Assembly (NCBI GenBank): GCA_963667575.2
Contig: CAXXHY010000061.1
Location: 186,001 to 250,000, forward strand
DNA length: 64,000 bases
Source: G963665495 sp963667575
GTDB taxonomy: Bacteria; Desulfobacterota; Desulfovibrionia; Desulfovibrionales; Desulfovibrionaceae
Direction of reading: 5' to 3'
The position numbers and the translations under genes are program-made. Below the pieces are notes generated by a model that worked only from the letters and a program-made list of their open reading frames with translations, had not been told where the DNA came from and did not search any database. This document shows positions 54,782-63,234 of the stretch, in pieces; position 1 is the first letter of the stretch; the number at the start of each line of letters is the position of its first letter.

Positions 54782-56974
54782 ATGAGTTTGCAAAACACTC
54801 TCCCGTGGGAAAGCTGCGTATGGCCAGCCGAACGCCTCAATGAGGCCATGGAATTATTGGCCAGAAAGAGCAAGCTCAAATCAACTCCGACGGAACTTCC
54901 TCCGGCCCCGGATTCACTCAGGCAGGCCGACATGGAAGCCCACGCGCAATGGATTCAGTTTCTTGCGGCCAAGCTGCAGATCGAGTCCGAAGAGGTGGAA
55001 ACCACCTATGCCGACCTGGAATCCATGCTGGACAGCTGCGCGCCCGCCCTGCTGAGCGTACGTTCGGGCAATGGAGATTCCAGCCCCGGCTATCTGCTCG
55101 TATTGCGCTCGCGGCGCGGCCGCCTGCTGCTGTTGTGCCAGAACCGCCGTACGCGCATGATCCCCCGTGAGCAGATCCGCGTGGCTCTGTGCGGCCATCT
55201 GGAACAATCCGTATCCGGCCCCATCGACAAATTGTTCGAACGCGCACAGATTGAAGAATCCCGTCGTGACTACGCCAAGCGGGCCATCATGCGCGAACAG
55301 CTTGGAGCCATTCCCATAGAAGGCTTCTGGCTGCTCCGGCTTTCCCCTGCCAGCAATTTTCTAGGCCAAATGCGGCGTATGGGCCTGCACAAACGCCTGG
55401 GAACCTATCTCGTAGCGCACATGCTGGCTCTCGGACTTTTTTTCCTGTCCTGGTGGATCATCGGCCAGGGCGCTCTCCAGGGCTATTTCGAACGCTCGTG
55501 GCTCACCGCCTGGGCCTTGCTGCTGCTCAGCATCATTCCCTTTCAGGTGCTGGAAGTCTGGTCCCAGAGCCAGCTGTCCACCGGCTCCGGAATACTACTC
55601 AAAGTGCGCCTGATTTTCGGAACGCTGCAGCTGAGTGCCGAATCCATTCGCAACCAGGGTGCCGGACAATTCCTGAGCCGGGTCATGGAATCCGAAGCAT
55701 TTGAGCAACTTCTGCTCCAGGGCGGGTTTGCGGCAGTGGTATCGCTGTTCGAGCTCACCTGTGCGGTGTTCATTCTCGGCCAGGGGGTTGGGGGACCATT
55801 CCATGGTTTGATTCTGGTCGCCTGGATGCTGGTGAATTTTCTTTTCTGCTGGAACTACTACCGCAAAAGCCGCGCCTGGGTTGCCAGTTATCGCGAAATG
55901 ACCAATGATATCGTCGAGCAGATGGTGGGCAACCGTACGCGTCTTGCCCAGCAGGAACCCGACAAGTGGCACGAAGAGGAAGACCGCCAGCTGCACCGCT
56001 ACCTGACGCTTTCGGAACAGCTGGACCGCGCCGGAGTCAGCATGCAGGCATTCAGTTCGCGCGGCTGGCTGCTGCTGGGCCTGGCGGGATGCGCCTACGC
56101 CTTTGTCTTCAATCCCGGCGAAACCACAGCCCTGGCCATCAGTCTCGGCGGCGTGCTTCTCGCCTCGCAATCGCTGTCCACTTTTGTAATGGGCGTGGTC
56201 AGCGTGGTACAGGTGCGTATCGCCTGGGAGCAGATCGCTCCCATGTTCCGTGTCCGTTCAGCGGATCTGGAACGGGAAGCGGCTTCGTTCTCACTGGGGC
56301 TTTCCGCCGAACAGGACGACGTGACACTGTCCGGCAATGGAAAATCCGCCACCGGAAGTCCGGACCCGCTGCTACTTTCGCGCGATCTGGTTTTCCGGTA
56401 TAGAGACTACGGCCACCCCGTGCTCAACGGTTGTGACCTGAAAATTTTTCCAGGCGACAGAATCCTGCTGGAAGGCCCTTCGGGCGGAGGCAAAACCACG
56501 CTGGCCAGTCTGGTGGCGGGTTTGCGAAAGCCCCTGTCCGGGCTGCATTTGCTGCGGGGTTTTGATATGCAGACTCTGGGCACGGATGCCTGGCGCAGCC
56601 GGGTGGTATCCGCGCCGCAGTTTCACGAAAACCATGTGTTCACGGAAACCTTTTCCTTCAACCTTCTGATGGGGCGCTGCTGGCCCCCGCGGGATGAAGA
56701 TCTGGAAGAAGCGGAAACCATCTGTCGGGAACTCGGTCTGGGGGAACTCCTCCAACGGATGCCCGCCGGTTTTCAGCAAATCGTCGGAGAAAGCGGCTGG
56801 CAGCTTTCCCATGGTGAACGAAGTCGATTATACATAGCCCGTGCGCTGTTGCAGCACACGGACCTGATCATACTGGATGAAAGTTTCGCGGCTCTGGATC
56901 CGGCCAACCTGCGGCTGGCCCTTGAATGCGTTTTCAAACGGGCTCCCGCGCTGCTGGTCATAGCCCATCCGTAA
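54782..56974 (+). CDS. ABC exporter (permease-ATPase) with degenerate N-terminal domain
   Basis: 730 residues. An N-terminal region (residues 60-185) has the layout of a C39-like domain but lacks the Cys/His catalytic residues. Five to six helices follow, such as YLVAHMLALGLFFLSWWIIG and AWALLLLSIIPFQVLEVWSQ. The ABC domain has Walker A GPSGGGKTTLASL, an atypical signature LSHGERSRLYIARALL and Walker B LIILDESFAALD. The protein ends at VIAHP, right at the H-loop, shorter than usual. It resembles the second ABC protein of NHLM-type bacteriocin export systems. It starts the cluster shared with two SPFH proteins, a ParA and C39 exporter genes. Confidence 0.85.
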   Translation: MSLQNTLPWESCVWPAERLNEAMELLARKSKLKSTPTELPPAPDSLRQADMEAHAQWIQFLAAKLQIESEEVETTYADLESMLDSCAPALLSVRSGNGDSSPGYLLVLRSRRGRLLLLCQNRRTRMIPREQIRVALCGHLEQSVSGPIDKLFERAQIEESRRDYAKRAIMREQLGAIPIEGFWLLRLSPASNFLGQMRRMGLHKRLGTYLVAHMLALGLFFLSWWIIGQGALQGYFERSWLTAWALLLLSIIPFQVLEVWSQSQLSTGSGILLKVRLIFGTLQLSAESIRNQGAGQFLSRVMESEAFEQLLLQGGFAAVVSLFELTCAVFILGQGVGGPFHGLILVAWMLVNFLFCWNYYRKSRAWVASYREMTNDIVEQMVGNRTRLAQQEPDKWHEEEDRQLHRYLTLSEQLDRAGVSMQAFSSRGWLLLGLAGCAYAFVFNPGETTALAISLGGVLLASQSLSTFVMGVVSVVQVRIAWEQIAPMFRVRSADLEREAASFSLGLSAEQDDVTLSGNGKSATGSPDPLLLSRDLVFRYRDYGHPVLNGCDLKIFPGDRILLEGPSGGGKTTLASLVAGLRKPLSGLHLLRGFDMQTLGTDAWRSRVVSAPQFHENHVFTETFSFNLLMGRCWPPRDEDLEEAETICRELGLGELLQRMPAGFQQIVGESGWQLSHGERSRLYIARALLQHTDLIILDESFAALDPANLRLALECVFKRAPALLVIAHP

Positions 56975-57010
56975 AACAGACGGAACAGGAAGACATGAAA
57001 GGCGGTACTG

Positions 57011-58237
57011 ATGCTTGACCGAGCCTTGTACTATTTTACCATAATCGCCTGGTGCGTATTCGGCATCTGGATAGGCTACATTTTCTGGCGTCAAACCCGT
57101 TCGCGGGGATTATGGACAGCGCTCAAAAATCTGCTGCGCATGCGGCGTATGCTGCTGTATCTGGCCATGCTGCTGCTGGTTACCTTCGTCAACCTGGCAA
57201 CGGTGTTCATCTATCCCCAGTACGTTGGCGTCGTGGTCTCCATGATCACCCCCGGCGGTATTCGCCCCGAACCTCTCCAAGGCGGATTGAACTGGATCGT
57301 TCCCGTGGTGGAACATGTCGTCCCCTACCCCATCTCCGTTCAGACCTATACCATGACCTGGCGTCCCGCGGACGGGAACCACCAGGGAGATGATTCCATA
57401 CGCTGCCGTACCACGGACGGGCAGGAAGTCATCATCGACTGTTCCTTCATGTTCGCCGTAAATCCCAACAAGGTGGTCAAACTGCATATCGACTGGCAGA
57501 ACCGCTACCTCGAGGATCTGGTGCGTCCCATGGTCCGCGGCGTGATCCGCGATTATGTGGCCAAATACACGGTGGACGAGGTCAACAGCAGCTCCAGACG
57601 CATCATGGGGCTCGAGCTGTCGGGACAACTGAGGCGTATTTCCAGCCGCGTCGGCCTGCTCATGAAAAACTTCATTCTTCGCAACATCACATTTTCCGAA
57701 GATTATTCCCATGCCGTCGAACTCAAACAGGTGGCTCTGGAAAAACAAACCCAGCGCCATCATGAAGCAAGACAGGTCATGAACCTAGCGGAAGGTAACA
57801 GCCGCCAGATTCGGATTCTTGCCCAGGCAAAGGCCGACGCCATCCGATACAAGGCGGAAGCTCAGGCCCAGGCCACGATCATCCGGGCTCAGGCCAGACA
57901 GAAAGCCCTGCAGCTCATTTCCAACGCCTTGCAGGCCAACAAGGACTTGCTGACGTTCCAGTACATCGACAACCTGCCCAAGGATCTCAATGTCATGCTC
58001 CTTCCGGACAAAACATCCGTGATTCTTCCGCTGCCCAAGGATGCGGACCAAAAATCGCCCTACGGAGCCCTTTCCGGCATGGACACACCTTCCTCAAACA
58101 ATTCTGCGGGCACGTTCCCCGACAACGGCCTGGATGCACTGAAAGAACTGGCGCCTCCGCCAGATCCGGCCGGGAATCTGAACCACGAGCCTTTGCCCAC
58201 GGCAAAACCGCTCACTGCTCCGGCAAGGAAGAGATAG
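57011..58237 (+). CDS. SPFH (prohibitin-like) membrane protein 1
   Basis: 408 residues. Two N-terminal helices (YYFTIIAWCVFGIWIGYIFW; LLYLAMLLLVTFVNLATVFI) precede an SPFH domain with VFIYPQYVGVVVSMITPGGI, VPYPISVQTYTMTWRP and TTDGQEVIIDCSFMFAVNPN. A long Ala/Gln-rich helix (RQIRILAQAKADAIRYKAEA) and a Pro-rich tail follow. Such proteins form membrane rafts or cages. It is a paralogue of the next gene, which starts four bases later. Its link to ABC exporters suggests a scaffold role at the export site, an inference. Confidence 0.88.
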   Translation: MLDRALYYFTIIAWCVFGIWIGYIFWRQTRSRGLWTALKNLLRMRRMLLYLAMLLLVTFVNLATVFIYPQYVGVVVSMITPGGIRPEPLQGGLNWIVPVVEHVVPYPISVQTYTMTWRPADGNHQGDDSIRCRTTDGQEVIIDCSFMFAVNPNKVVKLHIDWQNRYLEDLVRPMVRGVIRDYVAKYTVDEVNSSSRRIMGLELSGQLRRISSRVGLLMKNFILRNITFSEDYSHAVELKQVALEKQTQRHHEARQVMNLAEGNSRQIRILAQAKADAIRYKAEAQAQATIIRAQARQKALQLISNALQANKDLLTFQYIDNLPKDLNVMLLPDKTSVILPLPKDADQKSPYGALSGMDTPSSNNSAGTFPDNGLDALKELAPPPDPAGNLNHEPLPTAKPLTAPARKR

Positions 58238-58241
58238 CGTC

Positions 58242-59583
58242 ATGATAGAAGAATTCCTGCACTTTTTCGTTCTCGCCTCCTGGGTTCTTTTCATCCTGAT
58301 GCTGGTGTACTCGTTTTTTCGAGTACTGCGGCGCGAAGGAATTGTCTCGGCTTTCAAGAAGACCTTTTCCATTAAACGCTGGGCCATTCACCTGCTGGTT
58401 CTCGCTTTCGTCACCACGCTTCATTTCAGCCTGGTGTTCATTCCGCCGCAATATACGGGCGTGGTTATTTCCATGCTGGACAAGGGCGGTATCAGCAAAA
58501 AGCCGCTGAACGGCGGACTGCATCTCATTGCCCCTTTGCTGCAGCGGGTGGAAGTGTACCCGCTGTACTGGCAGACCTACACCATTGTCAGCAATCCGCT
58601 GGAAGGGCAGAAAAAAGGCGATGATTCCATCACCGCCCGTACGTCCGACGGCCAGGAAGTGGACATCAACTGCTCGGTGCTTTACCGCATCGCTCCCGAA
58701 AAAGTGGTCAACCTGCACATCAACTGGCAGCACCGCTACGTGGAAGACATGGTCCGGCCCATCATCCGCGGCACGGCTCCGCCTCGTGGTTTCCAAATTT
58801 TCTGTTTCGGAAATCAACAGCCACAGCAGGCGCCACGCGGAAAAAGAACTCAGCGAACATCTCAAGGTCATTTTCAGCTACAATTCACTGATTCTCGAAG
58901 CCTTCCTGCTCCGCGACTCATCACGTTTACGCCCTTGTACGCGCAGGCCGTGGAACAAAAACAGGTGGCCGAACAGGGCACCACCCGGACCGAACACGAG
59001 GCCATGCAGATTGCCAACTACGCCAAGGGACTTGCGGAAAAGACCAGGATCGCCGCACGGGCCGAGGCGCAGGCCGTCGTGGTCACAGCCCAGGCCGATG
59101 CACGGGCCATCGTATTGCAGGCGCAGGCCCAGGCCGAATATTTCCAACGGGTGGCCCAGGCGCTGCAGGTCAATCCCAACCTCCTGACGTACGAGTACAT
59201 CAACAAAGTCGCACCGCAGATAAAATCCTTTTACCTGCCCAACGACGCGCCGCTCCAGCTCCCTGAAACCGCTCTGCCGCCGAACCTGAAAGGCATGCAG
59301 CCGCTGCCCGGATCTGCCGCGAACACGTTTCAGGTCTCGCCGGACCTGCAAACCGACACGCAACTTTTTGAAGCCGAGGACCGCAAGGAAGACATGGAAG
59401 ATCCGCTTGATTTACCGTCCATTCCTGATGCGCAGGAGCAGTCCGCCAAACAGAAATCAAAAAAAGTTGCGAACCTCGTCAACCAAACCCGAACCTCATG
59501 CGTCTAATGACAGCAAGACAGAGAAAAAAAGTGCTCCCGTTCAAGATCCTTTTGATCTGCTTCCTTCCAAGAAGGGACAGTAG
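58242..59583 (+). pseudogene. SPFH membrane protein 2 (frame-disrupted)
   Basis: A paralogue of SPFH protein 1 that reads through to 59507 (421 codons), but not cleanly. Residues up to PIIRG match the paralogue. The stretch about 58775-58925 then encodes the expected VVSKFSVSEINSHSRR and later LLRD only in another frame, as if two bases were lost first and two gained later. The C-terminus LYAQAVEQKQVA returns in frame. A run of seven A at 59461-59467 could carry a further one-base insertion. With six A the frame continues (KPEPHASNDSKTEKKSAPVQ) to a stop at 59581-59583, one base before the next ORF. Either the gene is damaged or the sequence is imperfect. Confidence 0.6.
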
Positions 59584-59584
59584 C

Positions 59585-59686
59585 ATGCGCCATCATGGGG
59601 ATTTTCTTGGCTTTCCGGGGAGACAGCTGTATGAACCATTGGACGTGATACAGAATCCATCCGGAGGCTTCAGGCATGCATGCTAA
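59585..59686 (+). CDS. 33-residue ORF between SPFH 2 and parA
   Basis: The 33-residue product starts MRHHGDF and contains LGFPGRQLYEPLDVIQNP. AGGGA lies about eight bases before the ATG. It begins one base after the corrected SPFH-2 stop and overlaps the parA start, so it fits a tightly coupled operon. The function is unknown. It could be a small structural or precursor peptide. Confidence 0.4.
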   Translation: MRHHGDFLGFPGRQLYEPLDVIQNPSGGFRHAC

Positions 59687-60635
59687 AACTTCTTCGCACA
59701 ATCCATACGTTCTCCAGGTCAGGGAACTGGAGCAGACACTTGGAGCCAAGCGTTTGCAACGTGGATTGAAGCAGGACGCACTTTCGCTCAGCAATGGCTC
59801 GTTGTCGCCAGTCCAGGTACGTACGCTTTTCGAATCCTTCGAATTCGTCTACCCGCAAAAACGCATCGCTTTCATTAATTTGAAAGGCGGCGTGGGCAAA
59901 ACAACATCGGCCATCAGTTTGGCCACACGGGCAGCGCAGTACGGATTCAAGACCTGCCTGCTGGACCTGGATTCCCAGGCTTCAGCCACTCTGGCCTTTG
60001 ATGTGGAACCGGCTGCGGACGACCCCATATTTTATGATGTATGGCAGAACCCGGACGAAATGCTGCCTGGTTCGCTTTTGCAGGTGCAGGAGAACCTTTT
60101 TCTGCTGGCTTCGGCCCTGGAAAACGCTTTGCTGGAAATGAGCCTGGTGAACCCGACCGCACAGAAAAACGCCATGGCCAAGGTTTGCGATACACTGGAG
60201 AAACACGGATTCGATTGCTGCATTATTGATTGCCCGCCTTCTCTGGGCACCGCGGTGATTTCTTCGATCTGCGCAGCGCGTACGGTGGTGGTTCCGCTTG
60301 GAAGCGATGCTTTTTCCTTTCGAGGGCTGGACCTGACCATCAAGGAGATCGACGCCATTTGCAGCACATTCGGTCTGGAGCGTCCAGCTGTTCAACCTTT
60401 GCTTACGCGCATGGACAAACGGTACAAACAGACGGACACGGCCTGGCAGCGGCTTCATGACCAGTACGGCACCCTGGGAGAGCCCCTGGCCATCCGGACC
60501 AGTTCCGAGCTGTCCAAGGCTCTCGAAAACAGGCAAACCGTGTTCGCCTCGAATCAAAAGAGCAACGCGCGCGAAGATTACGACGCATTCGCACGAAACG
60601 TACTGGGGTTGGACACTTTTCTCAAAAAGGCTTGA
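59676..60635 (+). CDS. ParA-family ATPase
   Basis: 319 residues with GGAGG eight bases upstream of the ATG. After an N-terminal 60-residue region with a helix-turn-helix-like pattern (LEQTLGAKRLQRGLKQDALS) comes the deviant Walker A INLKGGVGKTTSAISLATRA near residues 67-86. LLDLDSQASATLAF, CCIIDCPPSLGTAV and ARTVVVPLGSDAFSFRGLDL follow. ParA/MinD ATPases position DNA or protein cargo in the cell. No parB or replication gene is nearby, so here it more likely places the membrane complex. It lies in the export cluster. Confidence 0.9.
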   Translation: MHAKTSSHNPYVLQVRELEQTLGAKRLQRGLKQDALSLSNGSLSPVQVRTLFESFEFVYPQKRIAFINLKGGVGKTTSAISLATRAAQYGFKTCLLDLDSQASATLAFDVEPAADDPIFYDVWQNPDEMLPGSLLQVQENLFLLASALENALLEMSLVNPTAQKNAMAKVCDTLEKHGFDCCIIDCPPSLGTAVISSICAARTVVVPLGSDAFSFRGLDLTIKEIDAICSTFGLERPAVQPLLTRMDKRYKQTDTAWQRLHDQYGTLGEPLAIRTSSELSKALENRQTVFASNQKSNAREDYDAFARNVLGLDTFLKKA

Positions 60636-60666
60636 CGAGTCATGCGATATCACGCAGGAGTATTCC

Positions 60667-61365
60667 ATGAAAGATGTTCCGCATGAAGTACCGACTAAAA
60701 CCGATCCTGAAATCAAGGTAAAACGACAACGCCGCAGGATTTATCAGGATACTCCCGTACAAGCGGGCACCAAAAAGACAACAGAAAAAAAGACTGCAGT
60801 TGCAGCCAAGAATGTCACTGAAAAGAAGTCTGATGTTGTCTGTAATGACAGTAAAACAGAATGTACTAAAAAGACAGAAAGACAGTATATACCTGTAGAA
60901 ATTCGCTCAGAGCGCATAATAGAAAATGCCATGGCCGCAAGTATGGGCCTTGGAATCATTCCATTACCCTTAGTCGACTCTGCCGGGATAATGAGGATAC
61001 AGCTTTATATGATTCGGGAGCTTAGCAAAGCATACCAGATCAAGTTCTCTCTTGTGCGTTCGCAGGCTCTGGTAACGTCACTCATCGGCGGACTTGGATC
61101 TGTATCGATTGCCACAGGGCTCTTTGGGTCGCTGGTAAAACTTATACCTGTGTTTGGTGGTATTGCTGGAGCATTAACTTTACCTGTTGTTGCCGGTGCT
61201 TTTACTTATGCCCTTGGCAAACTTTGCATTCAAAGTTTTTCACATGGAGAGCAAGCTCCTGTGTCTATCAGCCAAGCTACTCGTCGTAGTTTTAATGAAT
61301 ACTTCCAAAAGGGAATTAAAGCCGCCAAGGGCCTTCGCAACAGAAAATCCGTGGTCAGCAATTAA
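60667..61365 (+). CDS. DUF697-like (YcjF-type) membrane protein 1
   Basis: 232 residues from ATG 60667, with AGGAG six bases upstream. The first 80 residues are basic and Lys/Thr-rich. The DUF697-like domain has IIENAMAASMGLGIIPLPLV, DSAGIMRIQLYMIRELSKAY and two hydrophobic segments (LVTSLIGGLGSVSIATGLFG; VFGGIAGALTLPVVAGAFTY). These are often linked to membrane-bound GTPases of the YcjX/Era type, but none is here. The protein resembles the second copy at 61899 and flanks the peptide gene with it. Confidence 0.75.
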   Translation: MKDVPHEVPTKTDPEIKVKRQRRRIYQDTPVQAGTKKTTEKKTAVAAKNVTEKKSDVVCNDSKTECTKKTERQYIPVEIRSERIIENAMAASMGLGIIPLPLVDSAGIMRIQLYMIRELSKAYQIKFSLVRSQALVTSLIGGLGSVSIATGLFGSLVKLIPVFGGIAGALTLPVVAGAFTYALGKLCIQSFSHGEQAPVSISQATRRSFNEYFQKGIKAAKGLRNRKSVVSN

Positions 61366-61449
61366 ATTTTATATTCAAGAAAAGTCCTATATTTCAGCAA
61401 CCTATGAATTTAACTAAAAAAACATCAAATTTTTTCATCAAAAAAACAC

Positions 61450-61515
61450 TTGCTTTTTAAATTAGAGTAGTTAAAATTATTTTCAACAACATAAATCTCA
61501 AAAGGAGGAAACATC
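61450..61515 (+). promoter_or_regulatory. promoter and strong ribosome-binding site of the peptide gene
   Basis: TTGCTT (61450-61455), a 16-base spacer and TAAAAT (61472-61477) form a plausible promoter in an AT-rich stretch. AAAAGGAGG at 61500-61508 sits seven bases before the ATG at 61516, an ideal ribosome-binding site. Confidence 0.5.
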
Positions 61516-61596
61516 ATGCAAGTTAAGACCAATGTAAAATCCGGTGCTGGATCCCTTCGTGAAACCTTTGGCTGGGCTGGTAGCGACAACGGCTAA
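61516..61596 (+). CDS. 26-residue candidate precursor peptide
   Basis: The ORF of 27 codons encodes a 26-residue peptide: an eight-residue N-terminal part (MQVKTNVK), then SGAGSLRETFGWAGSDNG. It contains no Cys, one Trp, one Phe and a Gly/Ser/Asn-rich C-terminus. An optimal ribosome-binding site and its own terminator indicate a highly expressed monocistronic unit. It lies between two DUF697-like genes and near two ABC exporters, one with C39 peptidase. The usual GG cleavage site of C39 leaders is not obvious. It is a candidate secreted or modified peptide; the family is not recognised. Confidence 0.65.
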   Translation: MQVKTNVKSGAGSLRETFGWAGSDNG

Positions 61597-61608
61597 CACC
61601 TGAAGCCT

Positions 61609-61649
61609 TAAGGCCGGGCTATACTACATAGCCCGGCCTTAATTTTTTT
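61609..61649 (+). terminator. strong intrinsic terminator of the peptide gene
   Basis: A perfect 14-bp stem (61609-61622 with 61628-61641) with an ACTAC loop, followed by ATTTTTTT. It lies 13 bases after the peptide stop codon. Confidence 0.93.
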
Positions 61650-61807
61650 ATAAACATAAATACATCAAAACTGTCTTTACATCTTTTCTGCATTTCCACT
61701 AAAGTTGAATTTCGTCTCACAATCCGCACATAAAAAAACTCCATAACGATTGAAAATTTCTTCGGTTCGAGTTAGGTATTATGTGTCGATTTCATTAGCC
61801 TTTGGCT

Positions 61808-61845
61808 CTGTAGTCCTACAGCCGGGCAATGTTCCGGCAGCTGTA
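61808..61845 (+). promoter_or_regulatory. leader with mutually exclusive hairpins before the second DUF697 gene
   Basis: CTACAG (61816-61821) can pair with CTGTAG upstream (61808-61813). Alternatively, TACAG-CCGG (61817-61825) pairs with CCGG-CAG-CTGTA (61834-61845). The two folds exclude each other, suggesting a switching or processed leader. The start codon is 54 bases further on. Confidence 0.3.
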
Positions 61846-61898
61846 TTGGTGCAGAGAGCTTTCAGCTTCACTTCATAAATTTGATAGGGAGTAGACTC

Positions 61899-62489
61899 AT
61901 GGTGAAACAAGAAGAAACCACGCAGCAAGAAGCAGAAAAGACTGAAGAAACAAAAGCCGATTCTCAGCCGCGTTTTCAAGAAGTTACCTTCTCCGCTGAA
62001 GAAATCCGGTTTGAAGAGGCCAACAAACTCATTGCGAACAGGGTCAAATGGGCCATGGGTGTCGGTCTGGTTCCCATCCCCATCGTGGACCTGGTCGGTT
62101 TGCTGGGCCTGCAGATTTCCCTGGTACAGTCCATGGCCAAAATGTACGACGTTCCTTTCAAGGAAAATGTCGCCCGTTCACTGATCACCTCGCTCATGGG
62201 CAGTATCATCCCCGTATTCGTTGCCGCTCCGGTTACCAGCCTGCTCAAGGCCATCCCCATCATCGGTCAGGCCACCGGTGCCGTCTCCATGAGTCTCATC
62301 GGAGGCGCCTCCACCTATGCCGTGGGCAAGATCTTTGTGCAGCATTTCGAATCCGGCGGAACATTGCTCGATTTCGATTCCAAGAAAATGCGCGGAAAGT
62401 TCAAGGAAAAATTTACCGAAGGCAAAGAAGTGGCTTCGGAGATCAAGGCTTCCGAAGCAGCTGAAGCCAAGGACAAGGCTGGAAAATAG
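61899..62489 (+). CDS. DUF697-like (YcjF-type) membrane protein 2
   Basis: 196 residues from ATG 61899, with AGGGAG six bases upstream. A charged Gln/Glu-rich N-terminus (residues 1-40) precedes the DUF697-like domain: NRVKWAMGVGLVPIPIVDLV, GLLGLQISLVQSMAKMYDVP, LITSLMGSIIPVFVAAPVTS and SMSLIGGASTYAVGKIFVQH. A soluble Lys/Glu/Ala-rich tail closes it. It is a paralogue of the protein at 60667, with higher GC and codon use closer to the genome. Its role may be a membrane partner of the export machinery. Confidence 0.8.
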   Translation: MVKQEETTQQEAEKTEETKADSQPRFQEVTFSAEEIRFEEANKLIANRVKWAMGVGLVPIPIVDLVGLLGLQISLVQSMAKMYDVPFKENVARSLITSLMGSIIPVFVAAPVTSLLKAIPIIGQATGAVSMSLIGGASTYAVGKIFVQHFESGGTLLDFDSKKMRGKFKEKFTEGKEVASEIKASEAAEAKDKAGK

Positions 62490-62703
62490 TCCATACTGTT
62501 TTTTCCAGAGTCTGCTCCTGGGTGTGCGCACCCGTTACATTCTAGCGCATCGCTTTTACTGATGTACGTCTCTCCCGAAGGATCACCGCACTTGTTCTCA
62601 CTATTGCGCCTTCAGGAGGGGCGTACGTCTCTTTCTCTTTGCAACCGCCCGGAGTCCGTATGCCACTGTTGTCTCGGCCGCAAAGCTTCCAGGGGGTTTG
62701 AAC

Positions 62704-63234
62704 GTGCCACAGCCTTTTTCCAGAACACTCCGCTCGCTCAGCGCGGATAGCAGAACAACCACGCTCATCTGGATCATCAGTGCGCTGGCTTTGCTGCTTG
62801 TCTGGACAGGCTGGTTTTTTTTCGCCAGCATCACCCGTTACGAAGACAGCGATCTGCTCACTGCCGTGGGCAGAGGTGACATAGAAGCGGAGTTCTCCTC
62901 CGATGCCATGCGTACGATCCGTCCCGGACAGCATGCTTTTATCACCTTGTCCCCCTCTCGATGCCCCCAACATGGCCGACGCGGAAACAGAAACCCTGGA
63001 CGCGGTTGTTTCTAAAGTTCCCTCCCGCCATGGAGATCGCCCCGGCATAGTACGCTTTTTTCTTACGGATTATCCCACTTTTCCACTGGCCTCCGGTGAA
63101 GAGCTCAACGGCAAGGTGGCAGTGGCCATCGGAACCGTTTCCCCCTTCAAGCTGGTCATGCAGGCCAGCGGCTTGTTCACCGAATCCGCCAAAATCCGCC
63201 TGAATCCACGACAGTCCGCTCAGCGAGCCAGGTG
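62704..63234 (+). pseudogene. short membrane-fusion-like protein (frame-disrupted)
   Basis: From GTG 62704, preceded by GGGGG, the frame encodes one transmembrane helix (LIWIISALALLLVWTGWFFF) followed by FASITRYEDSDLLTAVGRGD, resembling the start of HlyD-type adaptors. At a run of five C (about 62950-62954) the frame is lost. If the run is shortened to four, ITLSPLDAPNMADAETETLD and RPGIVRFFLTDYPTFPLASG follow and the frame closes at 63235. The corrected product has about 176 residues. It lacks the long coiled-coil and lipoyl domain of full HlyD. It precedes the C39 exporter gene, as adaptors do. Confidence 0.6.

Noticed and set aside
59455..59475. Programmed ribosomal frameshift in SPFH 2
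   Set aside because: The change needed is +1 or loss of one A, not the -1 typical of A-rich slippery sites, and similar one-base excesses occur in two other runs nearby; error or slippage is simpler.
59676..60635. Plasmid or chromosome partition locus around parA
   Set aside because: No parB, parS-like repeats or replication genes are nearby; the operon context is membrane export.
62562..62750. 62-codon ORF between DUF697 protein 2 and the adaptor-like gene
   Set aside because: No ribosome-binding site and no protein-like pattern; it overlaps the start of the adaptor frame.
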